From Paludibacteraceae bacterium (GTDB taxonomy: Bacteria > Bacteroidota > Bacteroidia > Bacteroidales > Paludibacteraceae), in the NCBI GenBank assembly GCA_017551025.1, contig JAFZNG010000027.1:1-49271 (forward strand): DNA of 49,271 bases, written 5' to 3'. Of the stretch, positions 1-8,297 are shown piece after piece; the stretch's first letter is position 1, and each line of letters starts with the position of its first letter. The position numbers and the translations under genes are program-made. The notes beneath the pieces are model-generated. The model was not told the DNA's origin. It made no database searches and was given only the letters and a program-made list of their open reading frames with translations.

Positions 1-69
1 CTACACCCTACACCCTACACTCTACACCATACACCATACACTAGTCAACCCCCTACACCATACAATAGT
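1..69. repeat. Degenerate heptamer array, ctacacc type
   Basis: Seven-base units such as ctacacc, ctacact and atacacc follow each other, broken once by agtcaacc near 44. The same unit type recurs at 36601-36640 and at the very end of the window (49201-49271). The window therefore starts inside a dispersed repeat. No gene is visible in 1-471 apart from this array, the 11-mer array that follows it and the promoter near 400. Confidence 0.9.
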
Positions 70-131
70 AGGTGATTAGTAGGTTATTAGTAGGTGATTA
101 GTAGGTTATTAGTAGGTGATTAGTAGGTGAT
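66..131. repeat. Six tandem 11-mers
   Basis: Six exact-length 11-base units follow directly on the heptamer array. They read tagtaggtgat or tagtaggttat; the two forms alternate for the first five units and the last is again the gat form. Positions 132-360 after it hold T/C-rich sequence in which I see no gene. Confidence 0.92.
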
Positions 132-365
132 AATGCTTGTGAATCCCATTTTTCCAGACTGTTTCCTTGCTCAAACTCCATTAATTTCCTTCATTTCCCT
201 CACATATTCCTCCGGTTTCCTTCATAATTTCTTCCAAATCTGATCGCATTTTTTCGAAACATTACGAAAGCGTTTTGTTTTCTGTTTTGCTTTCATGTAA
301 TATGCACATATTCAATAAAATCCGCTTCCGTTATGGCTATTCTTTCAAAAATATGTTATAAAACA

Positions 366-408
366 TATACGCGTATACCTTATATTACGCGCGAAAGTAG
401 TATCTTTG
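366..408 (+). promoter_or_regulatory. Promoter of the first secreted protein with a palindrome at -33
   Basis: TATCTTTG at 401-408 matches the Bacteroidota -7 box TAnnTTTG. No TTG lies 20 nt upstream; instead a perfect 12-bp palindrome, tatacgcgtata, occupies 366-377, about where the -33 box would be. The start codon follows at 472, giving a leader of roughly 55 nt. The palindrome could be an operator; that is inference. Confidence 0.6.
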
Positions 409-471
409 CACCGATTTTTATGGCCCTGTGCCATTCAGTAAAGCAAAATAAACACTTAAAATACTAATTGT

Positions 472-3400
472 ATGAAAAAAATTTTCTTATTAATTCCACT
501 TCTAGCCTTCGCGATGATAGCGAATGCAGCGACCACAACAATTTCTGGAGGAAAGAACACTCTTCGGAATGCTCTTAATGCCGCATCCCCTAATGATGTT
601 ATTATTCTTAATGCAGGTACTTACACCGATGACAACTACATTGAGTTCACAAAGAATGTAGAAGTTAAGGCTGCTGATAATGCTACAACAAAGCCTATCA
701 TTCAAGTAACTACGTATATCAAAATTTCCAGTGGGGCAAAGGTGAAGATTTCCGGTATTAAACTGGATGGTAGCCAGCAAGGTTCGCGTGACCAAGTAAT
801 CAGAGCCTATGAGGGAGCCAATAGCTTAGTAATGGAAGATTGTGAAATTACTGCGGGTAAAAAACCGATGTTCCGAGTAGAAAATGGCAAAAATCTTGAT
901 GAACTTACATTGAAAAACTGTACAGTGTACAGTAATACTGATAAAATCGTATCTAACGAAGCTGGTGGTACAATCGGTGCATTAAAAATTGAGGGAAGCG
1001 ATTTCTATACCAATTCCAAAAGTGTAGTATCCAATTCTGGAACGATAACCACAATTAACTTTGACGGTTGTGATTTTACAACTAATAGTGAGACGGTTAT
1101 TTATAGTTCAAGTTCTGCACACGTTGGTTCTTGTACGGTAAATAATAGTTATTTCCATGATTTTGCGCAATGTGCCATAAATATCAACGAAACTACTTCG
1201 TCTGAACTGAAAGTGAAAAATTCAACGTTTGCAAATATTGACGCTCGCGCGTTTCAAGCAGGAATGATTGAGTCCAAGACGGCAGACGGAGTTTATGTGG
1301 TTGACCATTGTACATTCTATAATTGTCAGATCTATAGCACCGATTATGGAACAGTAAAAGTAAACTCTCCAAGTGCAAAGGTGTCTAATTGTATTTTTGC
1401 TATGCCGGTGAGTACAGGTAGCCTAAGAACGGTTTATGTTCCGGATGGTCTTGCAGCAGGCACAAGTGTTACGAACTGTATGATGCACAACTATACGAAA
1501 GATGATAATATCGGTATCCCCTCCCGTTCTGGTCTTACAAAGGCATATTGCTTAGTAGCTAATCCGAACTTTGAAGACGCTGAGAATGGAGACTTCTCAT
1601 TAGTAGGCAACGATTGGACTACAATGACTCTTTCTCCTGCTTGTGGCGCAGCTACCGATGGCCTCGACCTTGGAGATCCGCGTTGGCATAGTAATGGCAC
1701 GTTGCCCGAAACGGGTTTTGCTACCGCTTATACGTGCTCAGGTCAATATGCCCAGATCCACGGAAATATTTGGAAAGATGCTAACAATTACCTATATGGT
1801 GATGGAGGCAATAAGTATGGGAAAGGCTCTAATAGTGCCTACGGTCTTGCAACATGGAGAATACATGCCACAGCTGCTACCGCAATAAAAGTAACATTGG
1901 ACATGGATCCTGATGCGGCTAAAAGCGGACATATATTCAAAGTCGAAATATTTGATGAGAAGGGCGTTAAAATGGGCGAAGTAGAAGAAAGTGGATATTC
2001 GGATTCTAATACCTCAACCCCATTAAATGGATGTATTTATCTCCCCAAGGCAGGAAACTATTCTATAAGACTTAGCAACTCACAGACATATTCCTCTGCT
2101 AAGATTAAAGGTGTTATTCTGGCTCATGAAGGTGGAGCCGTTCAAGCTATACCTAAAACATTAGATGTTAGCGAAGCATGGTATTCTGCTAAGGGTTCGC
2201 GTGCTGATAATAAGATTTCCTTTACATCTTACTCGGATAGTTGGGTTAAGTGGAATATTGCTACTACCGGATCGCATGTAAAAGCTTATGCAGTCACTTT
2301 GACAATTGATAATCCGACAAAATATGGACATAATTTCTCTGTAAGTGTTTATGAGGAAGGAGATGAGGATCATGCTCAAACCGTTAGCGAACACGCATGG
2401 AATGAAACCTTTGATGCTGACGCTCCGTTAGCTCTTCCACTTGGCCTTGTGGCGCTGGAAGGCGGAAAGAACTATGTAGTGAAAGTAACGAATGCAGAAA
2501 GTGGAGCTCAACCGAAGATTGTTAGCGTCGGCTTTGCTCACGCCGGTGGTGCAGTACAAACTATTCCGGGAACATTCGCTATCAATGAAGCATGGTATGG
2601 TAATGGCGGAACTCGTGAGAATGGAACAATAACCTTCAGTAGTTGGAGTTCAGATAACTCATGGATTAAATGGAACGCTGCAACGACCGACGATGTTTTC
2701 TGCAATGTTACTTTGCGTATCAATACCACCAATGACCACCACTTTGCGGTTAATATTTACGAAGAGGGAAATGAAGTAGCGTTTGCTACGCTAAGTGAGA
2801 AATATTCAGAAACAACAGGTGATGCGTTGGATATTGATTTAGGACGTGTTCATATCGCAGCGGACAAGAACTTGCTTGTTAAGGTTACTAACCCTGTCAG
2901 CGGTTCTGCTGCAAAAGTGGTAAGCCTTAAATTTGAAGAAGTAGTTATACCTACTATTGAATTACCCAACACACTCCTTCCTGCAGCTGCAATGTTAAGC
3001 GAAAGAGCTTGGGTGGACACCGAGAGCGCAGTGGATTCTCTCCTCTTTACAGCACGCGGTGATGAGGGATATAACTCCTCTCAGTGGGCTAAATGGAAAA
3101 TCCATGCTGCAACTCGCGGTTATTACAAGTTCACGCTCAATGCGTATACCGGCACTCCGACTAAGGCACAGCAGTATATTCTCTCTGTTCTTTCCAATGA
3201 TGAGAGCGAAGTTATCGCAACTAAGACAACGGCGTGGGATAATGAGAACAATGAATATACAGATTTTGTATGTGCCGAATTACTTCCTGGAAACTACATT
3301 GTAAAAGTGCAAAATCCGGAATGGGGATCAAGAGGTCGTGTTTTGAGTATTGTTCCTTCCTATGATGGAGGTGCATTCACTGAAATCCCGACAGATCCTC

Positions 3401-4452
3401 TGCTTGGCACTGAAGCAATGATGCACCCTACCAAAATGACTCGCGATGCAAACAACGACATTCAGTATGGCGACAATGGTAATCCTCTCGATGAATTTGT
3501 TATGTGGAATATCCATGTGACAGATCCTGACGAGATGGAAGTTACCTTCAATGTCCTTAGTGGAGGACACCAGTTCAGTCTCGAACTGTACAAAGCAGGC
3601 GTTCTTGTGGGTAGTGCTGCAGAACCGACAGCCAATTGGGATGCTAGTGTTAAACTGAGCGACCACCTGACATTCCCCGAGGCAGGCGATTACCAACTGA
3701 AATTGATCAATAATCAAGAGAACTCTGTGGGCCTTCTCCACAGCATCACCTTTACTCCGTACGTAGCTCCGGAACCTGTCATTATTGATGAGACGGCCAC
3801 GACGATCGAAGCCTGGGAAACTTATGTGAATGGCAATCCTATCGATCTGTCCATCAAGCGTACCCTCAAGGGTGGTGTTTATAATACCATCTGCCTCCCG
3901 TTTGTAATAGGTTCGACCAATTCTATGAATGCTGCATTCGGTACTGGTTACGAACTCCTGAGACTCAAAGAAGCTACATTAGAAAACGGTGTCCTCAATT
4001 TAATCTTCGAGCCGAAGACTACCATGGAGTCCGGTGTTCCGTATCTGATTAAGCCTGTAAATGACGTAATCGATCCAAGCTTTACAGGCAGAACGATAGA
4101 CAAAACAGCCGCTTACACCGAAACGAAGGGTGATGTACAATTCATCGGTACGTTCGTAAAGCAGACGATTGACCAAGACGAGCACAACCTATACCTCGGT
4201 AATGACAATTCGCTCTACTTTGTGAACAACGATGTAACCATAAAAGGTATGCGCGGATACTTCCATCTGAATATTCAGAACCCGCAACAAGTGATCCGTC
4301 GTGCAAACATCGTAGCCGGTGGTCAGGTCATTACCTCGATCGACCTGATTAAGGATACGAATAACGGCTTCCTCAAGACTATCGAAGACGGACAAATCGT
4401 CATCATCCGCGAGGGCGTTCGTTACAATGTAATGGGTGTTAAATTACAATAA
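472..4452 (+). CDS. Large secreted beta-helix protein with five repeated beta-sandwich-like modules
   Basis: The 1326-residue product has a signal peptide (about residues 1-19, cut near ANA-ATT). Residues 20 to about 400 look like a right-handed parallel beta-helix of the pectate lyase / chondroitinase B-like kind (DUF4957/DUF5123 style), with recurring 'v.nc.f' turns. Five related modules of 110-140 residues follow, starting near 418, 569, 706, 845 and 990. They share an 'AWY' opening, 'WxKWNI/WRIHA', and an ending such as 'GGAVQ.IP'. The last 220 residues resemble the C-terminal domain of large extracellular Bacteroidales proteins and end in YNVMGVKLQ, which is reminiscent of a type IX sorting tail. 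It probably binds or cleaves polysaccharide outside the cell; I see no proven catalytic residue. Base composition of the first ~3 kb looks AT-richer than neighbouring genes. Confidence 0.85.
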   Translation: MKKIFLLIPLLAFAMIANAATTTISGGKNTLRNALNAASPNDVIILNAGTYTDDNYIEFTKNVEVKAADNATTKPIIQVTTYIKISSGAKVKISGIKLDGSQQGSRDQVIRAYEGANSLVMEDCEITAGKKPMFRVENGKNLDELTLKNCTVYSNTDKIVSNEAGGTIGALKIEGSDFYTNSKSVVSNSGTITTINFDGCDFTTNSETVIYSSSSAHVGSCTVNNSYFHDFAQCAININETTSSELKVKNSTFANIDARAFQAGMIESKTADGVYVVDHCTFYNCQIYSTDYGTVKVNSPSAKVSNCIFAMPVSTGSLRTVYVPDGLAAGTSVTNCMMHNYTKDDNIGIPSRSGLTKAYCLVANPNFEDAENGDFSLVGNDWTTMTLSPACGAATDGLDLGDPRWHSNGTLPETGFATAYTCSGQYAQIHGNIWKDANNYLYGDGGNKYGKGSNSAYGLATWRIHATAATAIKVTLDMDPDAAKSGHIFKVEIFDEKGVKMGEVEESGYSDSNTSTPLNGCIYLPKAGNYSIRLSNSQTYSSAKIKGVILAHEGGAVQAIPKTLDVSEAWYSAKGSRADNKISFTSYSDSWVKWNIATTGSHVKAYAVTLTIDNPTKYGHNFSVSVYEEGDEDHAQTVSEHAWNETFDADAPLALPLGLVALEGGKNYVVKVTNAESGAQPKIVSVGFAHAGGAVQTIPGTFAINEAWYGNGGTRENGTITFSSWSSDNSWIKWNAATTDDVFCNVTLRINTTNDHHFAVNIYEEGNEVAFATLSEKYSETTGDALDIDLGRVHIAADKNLLVKVTNPVSGSAAKVVSLKFEEVVIPTIELPNTLLPAAAMLSERAWVDTESAVDSLLFTARGDEGYNSSQWAKWKIHAATRGYYKFTLNAYTGTPTKAQQYILSVLSNDESEVIATKTTAWDNENNEYTDFVCAELLPGNYIVKVQNPEWGSRGRVLSIVPSYDGGAFTEIPTDPLLGTEAMMHPTKMTRDANNDIQYGDNGNPLDEFVMWNIHVTDPDEMEVTFNVLSGGHQFSLELYKAGVLVGSAAEPTANWDASVKLSDHLTFPEAGDYQLKLINNQENSVGLLHSITFTPYVAPEPVIIDETATTIEAWETYVNGNPIDLSIKRTLKGGVYNTICLPFVIGSTNSMNAAFGTGYELLRLKEATLENGVLNLIFEPKTTMESGVPYLIKPVNDVIDPSFTGRTIDKTAAYTETKGDVQFIGTFVKQTIDQDEHNLYLGNDNSLYFVNNDVTIKGMRGYFHLNIQNPQQVIRRANIVAGGQVITSIDLIKDTNNGFLKTIEDGQIVIIREGVRYNVMGVKLQ

Positions 4453-4454
4453 TT

Positions 4455-4489
4455 CCAGAATACCAGTAAACCAGAATACTAGTACACTA
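4455..4489. repeat. Degenerate heptamer array after the first secreted protein
   Basis: Units ccagaat, accagta, aaccaga, atactag and tacacta run directly after the stop codon at 4450-4452. A similar degenerate array follows the OPT transporter stop near 13793. Confidence 0.6.
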
Positions 4490-4505
4490 TAAAATTATAC
4501 GAATT

Positions 4506-4643
4506 ATGAAAAAGCATTATAATATACCAACCACGAACTCCGTTTCGTTCCGAACAGATTCATTATGCGATTTTTTGGTGACATCTGTTCAGGGTGGAAC
4601 GCTAAATTACGGTGGTGAAATGGATAACATCGATCCAAACTAA
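4506..4643 (+). CDS. Small Bacteroidales-type protein of 45 residues
   Basis: An ATG at 4506 opens a 45-codon frame ending in TAA at 4641. It starts MKKHYNIP, has a central Cys (residue 21) and SVQGG, and ends in a Gly/Asn/Asp-rich tail with NIDPN. Many short Bacteroidales proteins have this layout: MKK.Y..P at the start, a V/T-rich middle, then a Gly/Asp-rich end. They often sit beside genes for exported proteins. Here it lies between two beta-helix protein genes. There is no typical hydrophobic signal peptide. Function is unknown; a peptide precursor is one possibility. Confidence rests on composition and position only. Confidence 0.6.
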   Translation: MKKHYNIPTTNSVSFRTDSLCDFLVTSVQGGTLNYGGEMDNIDPN

Positions 4644-4687
4644 AGCGTGTAACGTGATAATAAGATGCACGCGTATCTTTACATCAG

Positions 4688-4709
4688 CAGCCCGATCACA
4701 TTCGGGCTG
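4688..4709 (+). promoter_or_regulatory. Hairpin upstream of the phosphatase fusion gene
   Basis: cagcccga at 4688-4695 pairs perfectly with tcgggctg at 4702-4709 around a 6-nt loop. No T run follows, so it is not a classic terminator. It lies 25 nt before the start codon at 4734 and could be a leader element or attenuator. Confidence 0.5.
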
Positions 4710-4733
4710 TTGGTGTACAATCTGAAATGCGAT

Positions 4734-7700
4734 ATGAAACGCGTCTTTATTTCCATTTTTATTTGCGCGCTCCTGTGCGCGATGAACCTTCAGGCTGCAA
4801 CCATCAATGTGGCTCCGGGTTCGGGTACCCTTAAATCGGCGATCAATAATGCGACGGCCGGAGATGAGTTGGTCTTGACAGACGGCGAATATACCGAGTC
4901 GTCTACCCTTCGCCCCGCCGTGCCCCTTACTATCCGCGCAGCCGAAGGCTCCCAACCTATCCTCAAGTTCTCTGCCCGAATGGAAATAAAAGCGGATTTC
5001 ACGCTGCGGGGTGTAACCGTCCAAACTTCTACCGACGTATTGCGTGTCGTGACCGGAGATACGCTCTTCAACCTTACCGTCGACCGTTGCCTCTTCCGCC
5101 TTGGCGCGACCGCCAACACTGCCCGCGCCATCTATGCGGCCGATGCGCCCAACCAACTCCGTACGGTCTCCATCACCCGCTGCACCTTCGACGGCGGCAA
5201 CGGTACCGGCCGTTTTATCTACCTATATGGCGGTTCTGACCTTACCCCGATCTCCGGCTCTGTACTTATCGATCATTGCACCTTCTATCATTCGTCTGAC
5301 ACCCGCGGCGTCTATCCCGCCAACCTTGACAATACGCATATCACCAACTGTATCTTCATGAACCCCACCGAACGCGACAACACCAACAGTTTCGCAGTCT
5401 ATGGTTCCAATTCCTACGTGTACAATTGCCTTGTTTTCAATGCGCCCGTCAAAGTAAGTACCGGCGCTTCGCAATCCGGTTGCATCGCCCGTAATCCCTA
5501 TTTCGTCGATCCCGCGAACGGCAATTTCCAACTATTCGCCAATAGTCCCGCCATTCATGCCGGCACCGACAACACCACCCTCGGTGACCCGCGTTGGGGC
5601 GTCTCTACCGACCTCTACGACAACAGCAACGACCCGTACATCCCGTACAAGCAACCGTACTCCATGGCGCCGACTACCACCTCCGTCAAGATCCTTTGGC
5701 AGATGAACGAAGAGACGGCTCCCACCGACGCACTCGTTTATTATGGCACCGACCCCGATAACCTCAACCAATCTATCTCCACCTCCGACGGATGGAACGT
5801 GCCGGAAGAAGGTTTCGTGCATATCGTGACCCTCACAGATCTCCAACCTAACACGCGCTATTTCTTCTCAGTTGGCGCGAGTGCCACTCGCCGTTTCGAT
5901 CGTATATGCTCCACCAAGACGGCTCCCGAAGCCGGCACGGCCTTCCGTATCTTTACCATTAGCGATATACATGGCAATGCCTGCAGCAACTGGTCCAACA
6001 TGCAGGACTTCATCTGCGCCCTCAATTGCGATATATCCCTCATGAACGGTGACTTTGTCTCCAGCAAAGGTAACGACCGTAATTGGAATAACTATTTCTT
6101 TACCCCCGGCGCACCTTTCCTCGGCCAAGTGCCGCTCATGTCCTCCGTTGGCAACCATGAGACCGGTGATCCGCGTGGACTGCGTTGGTCGTCCTTCTAC
6201 GATTATTTCCATCAGTTCGCCCACGAAGGACCCTGCGAAGGTGACACCATCGACCCGCGTAATGAATCTTACTTCCATTTCGTCTATGGCAATGCAGACA
6301 TCATCATGCTTAACCTTAACGGCGATGAGTCTTCTCCCGCCTTCCTCCCCGGTAGCCGTCAGTACGCGTGGGCGGACTCCGTACTAAGTACCTGCACCCG
6401 TCCGTGGATCATCATATGCCACCATGTAGGCGTTCATACCTCCGGTTACCATGGCCAGTGGGCCGATGAACCCCGCCAAATGGGCAAGCTCTTCGAGAAA
6501 TATGCTGCCGAACCCTACAACAAACGCATCATCTCCCTCTCCGGTGACGACCACTCCTTCGAGCACCTCTACAAGAAAGGCGTGCATTACCTCCGCCCGG
6601 GTTGCGGACGAGATGCGAACTACGACCAGCAGAAACAACTCTCTGACTGCCGTTACTCCCTCTTCTACCGCCGCGTATCATGCTTCTCTACGCTCGACAT
6701 GTCTGCCGATGCCTCCACGATTACTCTTACTGCCTACGACTCCGTCGGCACACCCTTCTATACCTACACCTTCCTGCACGAGGGCGAAGTGATCGACCTC
6801 CCACGAGATACCATTGCACCTCCTGCACCCTCCCACCTTATCGGCCAACTCGATAACGGCACTTACCAACTCACTTGGCGCAATCCTACGCACCTCGTTT
6901 ATACAGATGAACTTCTCGCAGACTTCAGCGATGGAGTAGGAAGTATGCTTACCGTCAATGATGAAGGTGCTACGATGGACATCCTGCCCTCCGATGGCGC
7001 CCTCCAATGCAACTATGCCATCACCACCCCTTGGGCAACCGCATCCGTCGACTATCCCTTTGATGCTGCCGTAGAACGGCAACTACCACCGATCCTCTCC
7101 TTCCGACTCAAGGGCAACGGATCGCCTACCGACCTGCGCATCGTGTGCAAAAACATCTTTGACGATCACGAAGACTGGTGGTACACCGAATCCGTCAACC
7201 TCTCCTCTACCGAATGGCAAACCATCACACTTGATCTGCGAACCCTACAAGCCTTTGATTGGTACACCAATACCTCCGATAGCAACCGCTGTGAAGGATT
7301 AGTCGGTCTCTCCTTTGGCGTCTCTACCGGTAATCCTGTCTCCGGCACCTTCTTTCTCGATGACATCCACCTCTCCGGAGATATCTATCCTGCGCCCGAT
7401 TATGCGCAGACAGTCATTGTACGCAACGAAGACGCTTTCCCCTTATCCCCTACGGATGGTACGGAGATTTATCGCGGAACAGCAGAGAACTGCATCGATG
7501 CTTCCGTCTCGCCAAACCAAGTCTATTATTATGCAGCCTTTGCGGCCGACACTCATAACAATTGGTCTGCCCCAACCCCCGGCGCACAGTGGAAAGCCGA
7601 TCCCTTACAAGGCGTAGAAAACATAGAAGGAACTTCCGTTCCCCGGAAATTCCTTCTAAATGGTCACCTGTATATCCGTCACGGAGCAGGTATCTATACT

Positions 7701-7748
7701 GTTCTTGGTCAGCCTAACTCTATTTCTCCAAAAAACTCCGGACAGTGA
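4734..7748 (+). CDS. Secreted beta-helix / purple acid phosphatase-like fusion protein
   Basis: I chose the ATG at 4734 because it places a clear signal peptide (residues 1-21, cut near LQA-ATI) at the start; the longer frame adds 23 unlikely residues. The 1004-residue product has a beta-helix (22 to ~290), a fibronectin III-like domain (~300-400) as in purple acid phosphatases, then a calcineurin-like metallophosphoesterase. Its metal-binding motifs are DIHG (~407), NGDFV (~438), GNHE (~473), HHVG (~563) and GDDHSFEH (~604). A second fibronectin III domain starts near 699 (LTWRNPT) and resumes near 888 (TVIVRN), split by about 165 residues that look like a carbohydrate-binding jelly roll. 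The end, with LYIRHGAGIYTVLG, resembles the tail of the first secreted protein. A secreted phosphatase or phosphodiesterase acting on a carbohydrate-bound substrate is plausible. Confidence 0.85.
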   Translation: MKRVFISIFICALLCAMNLQAATINVAPGSGTLKSAINNATAGDELVLTDGEYTESSTLRPAVPLTIRAAEGSQPILKFSARMEIKADFTLRGVTVQTSTDVLRVVTGDTLFNLTVDRCLFRLGATANTARAIYAADAPNQLRTVSITRCTFDGGNGTGRFIYLYGGSDLTPISGSVLIDHCTFYHSSDTRGVYPANLDNTHITNCIFMNPTERDNTNSFAVYGSNSYVYNCLVFNAPVKVSTGASQSGCIARNPYFVDPANGNFQLFANSPAIHAGTDNTTLGDPRWGVSTDLYDNSNDPYIPYKQPYSMAPTTTSVKILWQMNEETAPTDALVYYGTDPDNLNQSISTSDGWNVPEEGFVHIVTLTDLQPNTRYFFSVGASATRRFDRICSTKTAPEAGTAFRIFTISDIHGNACSNWSNMQDFICALNCDISLMNGDFVSSKGNDRNWNNYFFTPGAPFLGQVPLMSSVGNHETGDPRGLRWSSFYDYFHQFAHEGPCEGDTIDPRNESYFHFVYGNADIIMLNLNGDESSPAFLPGSRQYAWADSVLSTCTRPWIIICHHVGVHTSGYHGQWADEPRQMGKLFEKYAAEPYNKRIISLSGDDHSFEHLYKKGVHYLRPGCGRDANYDQQKQLSDCRYSLFYRRVSCFSTLDMSADASTITLTAYDSVGTPFYTYTFLHEGEVIDLPRDTIAPPAPSHLIGQLDNGTYQLTWRNPTHLVYTDELLADFSDGVGSMLTVNDEGATMDILPSDGALQCNYAITTPWATASVDYPFDAAVERQLPPILSFRLKGNGSPTDLRIVCKNIFDDHEDWWYTESVNLSSTEWQTITLDLRTLQAFDWYTNTSDSNRCEGLVGLSFGVSTGNPVSGTFFLDDIHLSGDIYPAPDYAQTVIVRNEDAFPLSPTDGTEIYRGTAENCIDASVSPNQVYYYAAFAADTHNNWSAPTPGAQWKADPLQGVENIEGTSVPRKFLLNGHLYIRHGAGIYTVLGQPNSISPKNSGQ

Positions 7749-8278
7749 AAATTCGGCTGCGGCAAGTCAATCTTCTGCCAACTCAAGAAATGCGGCCGTT
7801 TGGTCTTGTCTGCACACTTGTAGAAATTGCAGCGTAGTTTCTGCGGGAAGACAGGCGCCTTGCCCCTAAAAATCAAATCCAGCGGAATCCGTAATGCTAC
7901 CGTCCATTCGTACAAACCATCCTTCTCCTCAAACGCCTCTCTCGGATACGTGCACTTTCGTTCGATACGCCCCATTTCATCGGCCGTAAACGGTTGTACT
8001 TCCTCCGCTCTGCTCAGTCGCCACGAACCAACCATCGCGCCGATGCAGTTGCACTCAAAATTCATATATCCCCTCTCGCCCGGCACCTGACAGAAAAACT
8101 CGACACAACTGTCCTCCCATACCGGTCCCTGGTCCTCCGTCGTTACTGCCCGCAACTGCTCACCCTTCACGTGATACTGTAGCCGCAATGCCTCGTGGTC
8201 ATTGCTCACCTCTACCGTTACTTCCGGCTTCTCCGGCCACTCCTCCGGCCAGTTGACTTGATCAACAGAATATTTCAT
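7709..8278 (-). CDS. CBM9-like carbohydrate-binding protein, cytoplasmic
   Basis: The 189-residue product resembles the carbohydrate-binding family 9-like (DOMON-type) proteins common in Bacteroidales. Visible landmarks are VWEDSCVEFF, the FECNCIG segment, YEWTVALRIPL and a final HCPEFFGEIELG. There is no signal peptide, so it is probably cytoplasmic. The last 40 bp overlap the end of the converging phosphatase gene. Upstream, 19 bp separate it from the sugar kinase-like gene on the same strand, so the two are probably cotranscribed. The ligand is unknown. Confidence 0.75.
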   Translation of the reverse strand: MKYSVDQVNWPEEWPEKPEVTVEVSNDHEALRLQYHVKGEQLRAVTTEDQGPVWEDSCVEFFCQVPGERGYMNFECNCIGAMVGSWRLSRAEEVQPFTADEMGRIERKCTYPREAFEEKDGLYEWTVALRIPLDLIFRGKAPVFPQKLRCNFYKCADKTKRPHFLSWQKIDLPQPNFHCPEFFGEIELG

Positions 8279-8297
8279 GTTTTCTTTCGTTATATCG

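Noticed and set aside
66-131. CRISPR array
   Set aside because: The units are 11 bp and directly adjacent without spacers, and no cas gene is nearby.
4665-4733. Longer N-terminus for the phosphatase fusion protein
   Set aside because: The signal peptide starts at 4734 and the upstream codons cover a hairpin.
472-7748. Recent horizontal transfer of the secreted protein block
   Set aside because: The first gene looks AT-richer, but no mobile gene, tRNA or direct repeat borders it, and the second gene has normal composition; transfer cannot be shown.
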